A DNA stretch of 35,556 bases, taken from JAICKM01 sp035693165 (GTDB taxonomy: Bacteria > Chloroflexota > Chloroflexia > QHBQ01 > JAICKM01). Numbering within the stretch: position 1 is the stretch's first letter; the number at the start of each line of letters is the position of its first letter. The stretch covers positions 1-35,556 of the forward strand of contig DASSGZ010000301.1 in the NCBI GenBank assembly GCA_035693165.1, read 5' to 3'. Position numbers and translations under genes: made by a program. Of the stretch, positions 23,701 through 31,686 are shown one piece after another. The notes under the pieces are model-generated. The model was given only the letters and a program-made list of their open reading frames with translations. It was not told the origin of the DNA and ran no database searches.

Positions 23701-23725
23701 CGGGGGCGGCGCCAGGCCGCCCCCG
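23701..23725 (+). terminator. GC hairpin between acyl-CoA synthetase and methyltransferase
   Basis: CGGGGGCGGC (23701-23710) pairs with GCCGCCCCCG (23716-23725), ten perfect pairs with a five-base loop, eight bases after the stop. No T run, so it may attenuate rather than stop transcription into the next gene. Confidence 0.5.
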
Positions 23726-23739
23726 ACCGGGAGAAACGT

Positions 23740-24582
23740 ATGACCGAGCAACTACCCGCCGAACCCCCGCCCAGCCCCGAGAGCTTCGGGGAGCTTTACA
23801 ACCTGCTGGCCGAGAGTAAGATCTACCAGCGCATCACCGCCGAGGTCTTCGGCGAGGGCTACGGCGGCCAGCTTTCGATTGCCGGGCCGGCAGACGTGCG
23901 CCTGCTGGCGACGCGGGCCGCGCTGGCCCCCGGTCAGTGGGTGGCCGATTTTTGCAGCGGCATGGGCGGGCCGACTCTGTTGATCGCCGCCGAATACGGC
24001 TGTAATATGCTGGCCGTGGACTGGTCCCTGGACGCGCTGGAGATTTGCCGGCGCACCGCGCAGGCGACCGAACTCGGCCACCGGCTACGCTATGTGGCGG
24101 GGGACATCAGCCGCCCGCTGTTCGCGGCCAACTCGCTCCATGCCGTGGTTTCGGTGGACGGCTTCTACTTCGGCGTAGACCTGCCCTGGCTCTACCGCGA
24201 AGTGTTCCGCATTCTGCGCCCCGGCGGGCGCTTCGCCTTTTACTTCAACGTCCCCACCCAGGAAGTGGTGGATGCGTCGTCGCCGGAGCGGCGCGCGCAC
24301 CGCGAGAGCCACCGCATCGACCACCTGTCCGAACTGGCCGCCGCCGGCTTTATCAACGCCCGCCGCGAAGAACGCACCTTCGCCGAGCAGCAGATCCTGG
24401 CCCGCATGGCCGAGGTGTATGAGACCCATTTCGAGGCGCTGGCGTCCGAAGTGGGGCACGATCTCGCCACGGAGCTGCGCGACGAAATCGTGCAGACGCT
24501 GCATATGGCCGAGCATGGCTACTGGCCGCGCTACCTGTTCAGCGCGCGCAAGCCCGGCGACCGCCCGGCCCGGCGGCGCTAG
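23740..24582 (+). CDS. Class I SAM-dependent methyltransferase
   Basis: A 280-residue methyltransferase with motif I VADFCSGMGG (68-77), acidic D94 in AVDWS, GDISRPLFAANS and then VVSVDGFYFGVD and ILRPGGRFAFYFN. The layout resembles the UbiE/sarcosine-dimethylglycine type group. A C-terminal helical part (about 200-275) may bind substrate. ATG at 23740 is preceded by GGGAGAAA. It is 47 bases after the acyl-CoA synthetase with a hairpin between; the nucleotidyltransferase gene converges from the right. Substrate unknown. Confidence 0.85.
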   Translation: MTEQLPAEPPPSPESFGELYNLLAESKIYQRITAEVFGEGYGGQLSIAGPADVRLLATRAALAPGQWVADFCSGMGGPTLLIAAEYGCNMLAVDWSLDALEICRRTAQATELGHRLRYVAGDISRPLFAANSLHAVVSVDGFYFGVDLPWLYREVFRILRPGGRFAFYFNVPTQEVVDASSPERRAHRESHRIDHLSELAAAGFINARREERTFAEQQILARMAEVYETHFEALASEVGHDLATELRDEIVQTLHMAEHGYWPRYLFSARKPGDRPARRR

Positions 24583-24600
24583 TCATCGGGCGGGATGGCC

Positions 24601-24682
24601 GGGCCGGTTTGAAACCGGCCCCTACATCGCAGAACGGGCGGGCGGACCAGTTTCAAACCGGCCCCTACAGCGCAATCATATG
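24601..24682. repeat. Two copies of a palindromic intergenic repeat
   Basis: GGGCCGGTTT-G-AAACCGGCCC (24601-24621) is a perfect 10-bp palindrome followed by CCTACA. A second copy at 24644-24663 is imperfect (GGACCAGTTT on the left arm) and ends in the same AAACCGGCCCCTACA. Between convergent genes, these can act as a bidirectional terminator and look like interspersed palindromic elements. Confidence 0.75.
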
Positions 24683-24717
24683 CAGCCACGCGGCCCGTGA
24701 AGCGCACTCATGGGCCG

Positions 24718-25521
24718 CTATTTGTTGGTCGTCGCGTTCAATTCGTCCACCTCGGTCGCCTTCAGCGCGCCCTGCGGGCGCAGGCGCCCGTCGCGGTAGC
24801 CCCATTGCTCGGTGTCGATCAGATATTGCGTGCGCGACAGCAACGTGCCCCGGCAGATGCGCGCCGTGGCCGCCGGCTGGTCCATCTGCTCGCGCGCCCG
24901 GTCCAGCAGGCTTTCCATCACCGCCCGCGGCACCTTGTCGCGCTCGCCGGGGTAGATGAAGCGGAAGAGGATCAGGTGGCTCAGCAGCACTTCCCAGTAG
25001 GCGTCGAAGCGGCGCAGCAGCCGGTCCCAGTCGAGCCGGTCGCCGTGGGCGCGCAGCAGATGGACAATGTCGCCGCCGTCGTACCGTTCGCGATTGATCA
25101 CGAAGCCTTTCGACCAGATCATCTCCTCTATCGGGCAGATCTGCACCGGGCGGTCCAGGATCGTGCCCTGGGCGGCATGGGTGAACCACTCGTCGTCGAC
25201 GACGGCGATGCCGCTGGAGCCGTTGAAGATCAGATCGACAAAGGATTCGCCCTGGAAAGCTTTGCCGATCCAGGTCTCCATGGTCAGTTCGGTCTGGTAG
25301 CCGGCCTCGCGCAAGGCGGCCAGGGCGGGCTCGATATCCGCGGCGCGGATAAAGAGATCGAAGTCCTTGGTGTGCCGGTGGATCCCCGTATAGTAGCCGT
25401 AGGCGAAGGCCCCGCCGACCAGGAAGGGCACATTGGCCCCGACCAGCACGTCGAGCGCGGCGCAGTAAAAGTCGCGCGACTCGGCGTCGATGACATCTTG
25501 CTCTAAGCTTGATTGCTCCAT
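24718..25521 (-). CDS. Nucleotidyltransferase-fold protein
   Basis: A 267-residue protein of the polymerase-beta-like nucleotidyltransferase superfamily (AbiEii/minimal nucleotidyltransferase group). FLVGGAFAYGYYTGIHRHTKDFDLFI (33-58) provides the GG motif (G36, G37) and the two metal-binding aspartates D53 and D55; D96 in FVDLIFN is the third. The rest is helical. ATG at 25521 is chosen over an upstream in-frame ATG because GGGAGG lies five bases before it. No partner HEPN or antitoxin gene adjoins it, so a toxin-antitoxin role is not supported; the nucleotidyl acceptor is unknown. Divergent from the metallophosphoesterase. Confidence 0.75.
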   Translation of the reverse strand: MEQSSLEQDVIDAESRDFYCAALDVLVGANVPFLVGGAFAYGYYTGIHRHTKDFDLFIRAADIEPALAALREAGYQTELTMETWIGKAFQGESFVDLIFNGSSGIAVVDDEWFTHAAQGTILDRPVQICPIEEMIWSKGFVINRERYDGGDIVHLLRAHGDRLDWDRLLRRFDAYWEVLLSHLILFRFIYPGERDKVPRAVMESLLDRAREQMDQPAATARICRGTLLSRTQYLIDTEQWGYRDGRLRPQGALKATEVDELNATTNK

Positions 25522-25677
25522 GGCATCCTCCCGCGCCCGCCCGCCGTTGGGCAGGCACATCGCTCAGTGTGGGAGGCAGTAGGGCAAAAGCTATGCCAGG
25601 GCCGGGTATGCATCTTGCGGATGGGAGCGGCAAACTGCGTCGCGCTGCGGCGCAAGACGAGCGGGGAGGCATGAACG

Positions 25678-26457
25678 ATGGCAGAACCCAAGAAGAAGAC
25701 GGTGCGCATCGCGGCGGTATCCGACATCCACTGTGACCGGCGCTCGCAGGGTGCGCTGCAACCGCTGTTCGCCCAGGTGGCCGAGCAGGCCGACGTGTTG
25801 CTGCTGCCCGGCGACCTGACCGACTACGGCCTGGCCGAGGAGGCGCACATCCTGGTCAAAGAACTGACCGCCGCCCATAACCTGCCCATCATCGCGGTGC
25901 TGGGCAACCATGACTTCGAGTCGGGCCAGGAGCAAGAGATCGTGCAGATCCTCTGCGACGCCGGGGTGGTGATGCTCGACGGCGAGGCGTGCGAAATCCA
26001 GGGCGTGGGCTTCGCCGGCTGCAAGGGCTTTGCCGGCGGCTTTGGCCGGGGCGCGCTCGGCTCCTGGGGCGAACCGGCGATCAAGGCTTTCGTGCAAGAG
26101 GCCCTGGACGAAGCACTCAAGCTGGAGTCGGCGCTGGCCCGCCTGCGCACCCTGCAGCGCATCGCCGTGCTGCACTATGCCCCGGTGCGCGGGACGGTGG
26201 AGGGCGAGCCGGAGGAGATTTTCGCCTTCCTGGGGTCGAGCCGGCTGGAAGAGCCGCTGCATCGTTACCCGGTGGCCGCCGTCTTCCACGGCCACGCCCA
26301 CAACGGCAGCCCCGCCGGGCAAACCGCCGACGGAATCCCGGTCTACAATGTGGCGCTGCCCCTCTTGCGCCGCCATTTCCCCGACCGCCCGCCGTTCCAC
26401 CTCTTCGAGGTCACAGTCGATACGGCAGCGCCCGCCGTGGCCGCCGTGGGCGCCTGA
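25678..26457 (+). CDS. Calcineurin-like metallophosphoesterase
   Basis: A 259-residue dinuclear-metal phosphoesterase. Motifs in order: D16-x-H18 (SDIHCD), GDLTD (45-49, metal bridge D46), GNHD (76-79), HYAPV (near 165, in place of the usual G-H/HxP), and GHAH (near 204). All metal ligands are present. There is no signal or membrane segment. The family includes phosphodiesterases and phosphatases of varied substrate; none can be specified. ATG at 25678 follows GGGGAGG. It converges with the GH57 gene, with a long inverted repeat in between. Confidence 0.9.
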   Translation: MAEPKKKTVRIAAVSDIHCDRRSQGALQPLFAQVAEQADVLLLPGDLTDYGLAEEAHILVKELTAAHNLPIIAVLGNHDFESGQEQEIVQILCDAGVVMLDGEACEIQGVGFAGCKGFAGGFGRGALGSWGEPAIKAFVQEALDEALKLESALARLRTLQRIAVLHYAPVRGTVEGEPEEIFAFLGSSRLEEPLHRYPVAAVFHGHAHNGSPAGQTADGIPVYNVALPLLRRHFPDRPPFHLFEVTVDTAAPAVAAVGA

Positions 26458-26483
26458 GCGGGGCGCAGGGACAGGGCGCGGGC

Positions 26484-26534
26484 GCAAATCATTGCGCCCT
26501 ACGGATATACCTGCGTAGCGGCGCAATGATTTGC
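26484..26534. repeat. Inverted repeat / bidirectional terminator
   Basis: GCAAATCATTGCGCC (26484-26498) and GGCGCAATGATTTGC (26520-26534) are perfect 15-base inverted arms with a 21-base loop, placed between two convergent stop codons. The arms contain their own smaller palindrome-like core, as in interspersed palindromic elements. The lower GC of the arms sets it apart from the genes on both sides. Confidence 0.75.
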
Positions 26535-26552
26535 ACCCGCCGTCCGGCGAGG

Positions 26553-28241
26553 CTATTCGCGGGCGGCGAAGAGACGGTAATCAAGATCCGGGAACAGGTT
26601 GTCGCGCATGGCGTAGGCCCGGCAGCGCGCCAGGCCCATCATATCGACCGGCTCTTCGGCGGAGGCCATCTCGGCGGTCATCGCCATGTCGTTGAACCAG
26701 GCCACGTGCTCGATGAAGCGCTGGTTGGAATACTCCGGCGCCTGGCTGGTCGTGGTCAGGAACTCCCAGTCGCTGCCCTGCAGCAGCAAGAGTTCGCGCC
26801 CCGCCTGCTGCAACACCTCGGCCAGTTCGCCCGTGGCCTGCGGATGCTGGGCCACAAGCCGCTCCATGCGCGTTTCGGCCCGGTGGATCTGCTGCCACAT
26901 GCTCTCGGTGGCCGGGTTCATCCAGGTGTTGTGGGTGCCCATCTCGCCCCAGGAGCTTTCCGGCAGGGCCAGGCGCTCGGCGGCCGGGTGCGCCGCCAGC
27001 CAGCCGCTCGCCGTCGTCAGTTCCACGGCGGGGCTGGCCGCCAGGTTGCGCAGGGTGGCCTTGAGCCAGTCCACGCCCTCGTGCCACCAGTGGCCGAACA
27101 ACTCGGTGTCATAGGCCGAGACGATGATGCCCGGCTCGCCGCTGTCGTCGTGGTACTGCTGCAACAGATCCTCGACCAGGCCGGTGAAGTGGTGGGCGTG
27201 CTCGCGCACGCGCTGCTGGGCGTGCGCCGGGTCGTAGGGCGCCTTCATGCCTAGCGGCACCTCGTGGCCGGTGATCCGCCAGTACTGCATACCGCTGTTC
27301 AGGTCTTTGCGGTGGAACTCGCGGTACCACGGGTCGCCCGGATAGCCGACCTGGGCGGCCCAGACCTGCTGCCCCGTGCGCTCGTTGCGCGCCATTACCG
27401 CCACGTCGCTGCGGCCCACCAGGTAGGGCAGGTAGGTGGTGCGGTTGGTCGGCGGGATATAGTTGGGGATAGGCACCAGCAGGCGCTCGGGAATGGGCGC
27501 GTAGCCGATGGCGCCGCCGCCGGCTTTGCCCGCCGGGTCGCCCCCGGTGACGGCGTGGGTTTCGCAGAAAAAGAGGCCGAACCCCGCGCCGGCCAGGAAG
27601 CTTTCGATGCCCGGCTTGACATAACCGCCGCGGCTCTCGCTGTGGGTGACATACGCCGGGCGGTAAGCGCATTCGGGCAGCCAGATGGCCTGCGGCGCGC
27701 GCCCGTAGAGCCGTTCGTAGGTCTGCTTGCCCACGGCGATCTGGGCGTGGATGCTGGAATCGCGCGACAGCAGCGGCAGATAGGCATGGGTGGCCGCCGA
27801 GGTGAGGATCTCGATATAGCCTGCGTCTTGCAAGCGCCGGGCCGCGCCCAGAATATCCCGGCCCAGGCGCTCGTTGAACACGCGCCCGGCGCGGGTGTAA
27901 TATCCTTCGTAATAGCGCGCCAGGGCGGCGCCCGCGCTGTCGCCGCGGTTCTCGGCCCGTTCGCGGTCGCTGTCGGCCAGGTAGAGTTCGTGGGCGATGT
28001 AGCGGTCGAAATGCTCGCCGATGAGCGGGTCGCGCAGTTGCTCGGCCAGCACCGGCGTGATGCCCAGCGTCAGCCGGTAGGGCACACCCTCGGCGGCCAG
28101 GTCGAGCAGGGCATCGAGCAGCGGGATGTAGGTCTCGGCCATCGCCTCGTGCAGCACTTCCTCGCCGTGCGGCCAGCGGCCCGTCTGCCGGTAGAAGGGC
28201 AGGTGGCTATGCAGGACAAAGGTGAAACCCCCTTGTTTCAA
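26553..28241 (-). CDS. Glycoside hydrolase family 57 protein (probable 1,4-alpha-glucan branching enzyme)
   Basis: A 562-residue GH57 enzyme with the DUF1957 C-terminal part. The N-terminus FVLHSHLPFYRQTGRWPHGEE is typical of the bacterial branching-enzyme subgroup. The nucleophile Glu is E190 in WLPECAYRP and the acid/base Asp is D378 in SAYDTELFGHWWHEG. The last 130 residues are helical, as in the branching-enzyme structures. It is likely to make alpha-1,6 branches in glycogen; an amylase activity cannot be excluded. The gene is alone, with no glycogen genes next to it in the window. Confidence 0.88.
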   Translation of the reverse strand: MKQGGFTFVLHSHLPFYRQTGRWPHGEEVLHEAMAETYIPLLDALLDLAAEGVPYRLTLGITPVLAEQLRDPLIGEHFDRYIAHELYLADSDRERAENRGDSAGAALARYYEGYYTRAGRVFNERLGRDILGAARRLQDAGYIEILTSAATHAYLPLLSRDSSIHAQIAVGKQTYERLYGRAPQAIWLPECAYRPAYVTHSESRGGYVKPGIESFLAGAGFGLFFCETHAVTGGDPAGKAGGGAIGYAPIPERLLVPIPNYIPPTNRTTYLPYLVGRSDVAVMARNERTGQQVWAAQVGYPGDPWYREFHRKDLNSGMQYWRITGHEVPLGMKAPYDPAHAQQRVREHAHHFTGLVEDLLQQYHDDSGEPGIIVSAYDTELFGHWWHEGVDWLKATLRNLAASPAVELTTASGWLAAHPAAERLALPESSWGEMGTHNTWMNPATESMWQQIHRAETRMERLVAQHPQATGELAEVLQQAGRELLLLQGSDWEFLTTTSQAPEYSNQRFIEHVAWFNDMAMTAEMASAEEPVDMMGLARCRAYAMRDNLFPDLDYRLFAARE

Positions 28242-28276
28242 AGCAGTGTCTCCTCATCAGGCTGTCACCCGTGCCC

Positions 28277-28454
28277 TGTCATTCTGAGCGCAGTGAAGAA
28301 TCTCCGTCGGCCCGTCGCAACAACGAGACTCTGCGCTGCGCTCAGAGTGACAATGACCGTGTGATTGTCTTCCCATTCGCCCTGTTATTCTGCGCGCAAC
28401 GCAGCGTCTCGGTCTGCCGGCCTAAACGACGAGACTCTTCGCTGCGGCTCTTGT
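28277..28454. repeat. Interspersed inverted repeats (two hairpin units)
   Basis: Unit 1: arm TGTCATTCTGAGCGCAGTGA onward (28277-28304) pairs with an imperfect reverse copy at 28325-28352. Unit 2: a degraded version of the same arms at 28383-28411 and 28431-28454. This TGTCATTCTGAG...CTCAGAATGACA type of palindrome is found scattered between genes in many bacteria. No gene is seen in this 212-base gap. Confidence 0.8.
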
Positions 28455-29698
28455 TAAGACGGCGGGAGCACATTCCCATAGGCCTTTATCCTGCTGGGCC
28501 GTGAGGAGCGCTTGGGGAGCAATCTCCTCCCGCGCTCCATTGCCCACAGCAGAGGCGGTACCAGCAGTGGGACCAGGTGTGTTTGCACCCACAGGCCCAC
28601 AGGCGTTGCGGGCACCAGGACCCTGGCATTTGCTCCAGCCCTTTTCTGCTCCTGTATGACAACGGGTCTGAAGGCCTGTTCGTACCGGGCAAACGCGAGG
28701 TTGTGATCGCCCAGCGCCACCTTCAGTTCTCCCGCCAGGATATAAGCGCCCATCATGGCCAGGGTCGATCCTTGCCCCGTCAGCAGGGCCGGGCAATAGC
28801 CGGCGTCGCCCAGCAGCACCGCTCGTCCGCGGGACCATCTCTTCATGCGAATCTGGCTCACCGCATCGAAGTACAAGTCAGAGGCGCTTTGCATTTTTTC
28901 CAGGAGTCGCGGGACTTCCCAGCCTTCGCCGGCAAACACCGCAGTCAGCAGTTGCTTGTGCTGCGCCACATCATGGTAATCGTAGCGTAACTGCGTGGGT
29001 TGCTTGAACAGGAAGTACGCGGCCAGTGTCTGGTTGCCTCGTGTACTGCGTACCGCGACCTGCTTTCCGGGGACACCATACATCTGCATGCAGGCCTCGC
29101 CCAGTCCCAGATCGTTATCGGTAGTGAAGACCCCGACCTGGTAGCCTAAATAGCGCTCAAAGTGCGCTGCGTCGCCAAACACCAGCGTGCGCACGATCGA
29201 ATGCAGCCCGTCAGCCCCCACCACCAGGTCGAAGCGGCGGGAGCCGCCCCGTGCAAACGTCACCTCGACTCCTTCCTCGTCCTGCCGAAGCTCCTGGATA
29301 GTGTCCCCGAAGCGGTATTCCACTTCGTTCTTCGTCAGTTCGTAGAGGATCTTGGCCAGATCGCCCCGCATGATCTCCACCACATCCACGTCGAAGGCCT
29401 CTAAGGCCTTGCGCCCGGCTTGCAGGTTGACTCTGCCGATGCGCTGATGGCGTTCGTTGACAAACGAGATCTCGCCCAAGGTCGTCTGCTCTTGTTGCAG
29501 GCGCGGCCAGATCCCCATCAGCTTGGCTACCTGCACGGCCTCAAAGCGCACGTCAACCGGGTACCCGCCTGCTCGCAGGTGGGGCGCACGCTCGACCACG
29601 GTCGGGATAAACCCATAGCGCTTGAGCCAGTATGCCAGGGTTGGCCCGGCAATACTCGCTCCTGAAATGAGAATGGTGGTGTTTTTGGTGTTCATCAT
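28454..29698 (-). CDS. FAD-dependent monooxygenase (PHBH/TetX-like)
   Basis: A 414-residue class A flavoprotein hydroxylase. The N-terminal dinucleotide fold reads ISGASIAGP (11-19) with E36 in VVERA, the DG motif is VVGADGLHS (near 161), and the GD motif is LLGDAGYCP (near 297) followed by GQGSTLAM. Such enzymes use NADPH and oxygen to hydroxylate aromatic or polyketide-like compounds; TetX and rifampicin monooxygenases are relatives, but the substrate here is not evident. ATG at 29698 is chosen because GAGGGAG lies six bases before it. The gene appears lower in GC and less biased in third positions than its neighbours and lies next to an interspersed repeat, so recent transfer is possible. 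Confidence 0.87.
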   Translation of the reverse strand: MMNTKNTTILISGASIAGPTLAYWLKRYGFIPTVVERAPHLRAGGYPVDVRFEAVQVAKLMGIWPRLQQEQTTLGEISFVNERHQRIGRVNLQAGRKALEAFDVDVVEIMRGDLAKILYELTKNEVEYRFGDTIQELRQDEEGVEVTFARGGSRRFDLVVGADGLHSIVRTLVFGDAAHFERYLGYQVGVFTTDNDLGLGEACMQMYGVPGKQVAVRSTRGNQTLAAYFLFKQPTQLRYDYHDVAQHKQLLTAVFAGEGWEVPRLLEKMQSASDLYFDAVSQIRMKRWSRGRAVLLGDAGYCPALLTGQGSTLAMMGAYILAGELKVALGDHNLAFARYEQAFRPVVIQEQKRAGANARVLVPATPVGLWVQTHLVPLLVPPLLWAMERGRRLLPKRSSRPSRIKAYGNVLPPS

Positions 29699-29839
29699 GG
29701 TGCGCTCCCTCTTGAAAGAGGAACACATTTGCAAGCGGCGAAACGCCTTGTTCGTTCTGTACCCGGCTCCCAATTGCAGAACGGGACTGACCAACGAGCG
29801 CTCAAGCCATTGCATCACCCTGCTCTTGCCCAATTCTCA

Positions 29840-31213
29840 TCATACGGCGATTATAAAGGCCAGATCGTTGACGTTGGTGCCCGTGGGCCCCGTCACCACG
29901 GCGTCGCCGAGGGCCTGCCAGAAGTGGAAGCTGTCGTTGGCGGCCAGGGCGGCCTGCGCGTCGAGCCCGGCGGCGCGGGCGCGAGCCACCGTCGTGCCGT
30001 CGGCGAAGGCGCCCGCGGCATCGCCGCTGCCGTCGCCGCCGTCGGTCGCCAGCGTGGCGACGGCGACCCCGGCGCCCCAGCCGTCGAGGGCCAGCGCGGC
30101 GCCCAGGGCCAGCTCCTGATTGCGCCCGCCCTGACCGTCGCCGCGCACGGTCACGGTGGTCTCGCCGCCCGCCACCAGGCAGGCCGGGCGCGACAGGGGC
30201 TGATCGCCGGCGTGGAGTTCCTTGGCGATCCCGGCCAGCACGCGGCCCACCTCGCGCGCCTCGCCTTCGATATAGGTGGAGAGCAGCGCGGCGTGCAGCC
30301 CCAGGCCCCGCGCGGCCTCGACGGCGGCCAGCGCCGCCCGGCGGTTGTCGCCGATAATATGGGTGATCACCCGCTCGAACAGCGGGTCGCCGGGTTTCGG
30401 CGTTTCGGGGATCGTGCCTGCGGCGCCGGCTTCCAGGTGGGCGCGCGCCGCCACCGGGATGTCGCCGCGTAGCTCGTAGCGGTCGAGCACGGCCAGGGCG
30501 TCGGCGTAGGTGCTGGGGTCGGGCACGGTGGGACCGGAGGCGATCACGTCGAGCGGGCTGCCGACGACATCGCTGAGGATCAGGGCGACGACCGTGGCTG
30601 GGGCCCCGCGCCCGGCCAGTTGGCCGCCCTTGAGCGCCGACAGGTGTTTGCGCACGGTGTTGAGTTCGCCGATGGTTGCGCCCGCCCGCAGCAGGCGGTT
30701 GGTCACGTCGCCGAGCACATCGAGGGTGAGGCCGGGCGCGGGGTCGGCCAGCAGCGCCGAGCCGCCGCCGGAGATGAGCACCAGCACCAGGTCGTGCGGG
30801 CCGGCGGCGCGAGCCAGCGCGCCGATGCGCTGCGCCGCCTCGACCCCGCGAGCGTCGGGCAGAGGATGCCCGGCCTGCACCAGTTCGATGGTGGCCGGGC
30901 CGGGGCGGGGCGGCGGATCTTTGACGATCACCAGGCCGCCCTGCCAGGTGGACAGATCGCCCAGCGCGGCCTCGGCGGCCTGGGCCATCGCCGCGCCGGC
31001 TTTGCCCGCGCCCAGCGCGAAAATGCGGTCGAACTGATCCAGCGCGAGCGGGTGCCCGGCCACGGTCAGCGTGCCGGCCTGCGTATCGCGGGCCAGGGCG
31101 GCGGCGACGGCGCGGGCCGGGTCGACGGCGGCCAGGGCGGCAGCCCGCAGGTGCGCGGCGACGGCGCGCGGGTTCCGCGGGTCGGGGCGGGTCTCAGGCG
31201 CGGGCGAGTCCAT
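29840..31213 (-). CDS. Glycerate 2-kinase (MOFRL family)
   Basis: A 457-residue kinase of the DUF4147-MOFRL family. It has the N-terminal FALGAGKAGAAMA (about 67-79), LVLISGGGSALL (near 145), ELNTVRKHLSALKGGQLA (near 180), LSDVVGSPLDVIASGPT (near 215), and the C-terminal MOFRL part with GGETTVTVRG, GGRNQELAL and LATDGGDGSGDAAGA. The enzyme phosphorylates D-glycerate to 2-phosphoglycerate, feeding serine- or glyoxylate-derived carbon to glycolysis. ATG at 31213 follows GGGGAG. It starts only 26 bases after the SRP RNA terminator on the same strand, so its promoter must be inside that short space or its transcript must come from read-through. Confidence 0.92.
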   Translation of the reverse strand: MDSPAPETRPDPRNPRAVAAHLRAAALAAVDPARAVAAALARDTQAGTLTVAGHPLALDQFDRIFALGAGKAGAAMAQAAEAALGDLSTWQGGLVIVKDPPPRPGPATIELVQAGHPLPDARGVEAAQRIGALARAAGPHDLVLVLISGGGSALLADPAPGLTLDVLGDVTNRLLRAGATIGELNTVRKHLSALKGGQLAGRGAPATVVALILSDVVGSPLDVIASGPTVPDPSTYADALAVLDRYELRGDIPVAARAHLEAGAAGTIPETPKPGDPLFERVITHIIGDNRRAALAAVEAARGLGLHAALLSTYIEGEAREVGRVLAGIAKELHAGDQPLSRPACLVAGGETTVTVRGDGQGGRNQELALGAALALDGWGAGVAVATLATDGGDGSGDAAGAFADGTTVARARAAGLDAQAALAANDSFHFWQALGDAVVTGPTGTNVNDLAFIIAV

Positions 31214-31238
31214 GGGCGGTCTCCCCTACGGCGATAGC

Positions 31239-31268
31239 AAAAGAGGGCTGCCCGGTTGGGCAACCCTC
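31239..31268 (-). terminator. Rho-independent terminator of the SRP RNA
   Basis: On the minus strand, GAGGGTTGCCC pairs with GGGCAGCCCTC (11 pairs, one G-U) around an AACC loop, followed by TTTT (bases 31242-31239). Confidence 0.85.
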
Positions 31269-31281
31269 CAATGATAGCAAA

Positions 31282-31543
31282 TCGTGCACCCGTTGTCGAT
31301 ACAGCCTTCCAGCTTACTGATACCAGTTAGCTCCAGCCAGGCACCCCTACGGCACCCAGAACGGTCTATTTACTGCTGCTACCTTCCGGTCCTGACAGGG
31401 TTCATAGTGTTCTGCCGCGTAGGACCCGACTTTCAACACCACTTCGTACCAGCAGTCCTACAAAGCCGGACCTCGATTGGGAATTCGGCCCCGCTAAAGC
31501 GCATTGCGGGTACAGGGTAGCGCTAGCTCCCCGCTTAGCACGA
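31282..31543 (-). ncRNA. ffs: Signal recognition particle RNA, large (Bacillus-type)
   Basis: The minus strand carries the universal SRP domain IV block GTCAGGACCGGAAGGTAGCA (about 31395-31376). The 5' part reads GTGCTAAGCGGGGAGCTAGC, then CCCTGTACCCGCAAT, which is the Alu domain of the long Gram-positive-type RNA; the 3' part reads GCCGTAGGGGTGCCTGG and GAGCTAACTGG. The ends pair (TCGTGC at 31543-31538 with GCACGA at 31287-31282), giving about 262 nt. It binds Ffh to target membrane proteins during translation. Promoter and terminator are both recognisable. Confidence 0.95.
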
Positions 31544-31551
31544 CTGAGATA

Positions 31552-31580
31552 ATCATACTCGAACCGCCGCCAAATGTCAA
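31552..31580 (-). promoter_or_regulatory. Consensus sigma70 promoter of the SRP RNA
   Basis: On the minus strand: TTGACA (31580-31575), 17 bases, TATGAT (31557-31552). The expected start, about seven bases on, falls at the 5' end of the SRP RNA helix. Confidence 0.88.
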
Positions 31581-31615
31581 GGCGAACGCCGCCATCCCCC
31601 CGCCCCGGAAAGCGG

Positions 31616-31664
31616 CGAAGCACGCGAAGAATGACGCTAACAGCAATCGTCTTCGCGTGCTTCG
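31616..31664. terminator. 15-bp inverted repeat downstream of the MGMP-repeat gene
   Basis: CGAAGCACGCGAAGA (31616-31630) and TCTTCGCGTGCTTCG (31650-31664) are perfect inverted arms with a 19-base loop, 23 bases after the stop of the minus-strand gene. No T run; either a terminator or an interspersed palindrome. Confidence 0.55.
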
Positions 31665-31686
31665 TGATTAACGTGGGGCCGGCGGA

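Noticed and set aside
24718..25521. Type II or VII toxin-antitoxin (MNT or AbiE) module
   Set aside because: Although the fold fits, there is no adjacent HEPN, AbiEi or other partner gene; the nearest gene is a divergent metallophosphoesterase.
28277..28454. Possible insertion-sequence end or miniature transposon
   Set aside because: No transposase, no target duplication seen; better explained as interspersed palindromic units.
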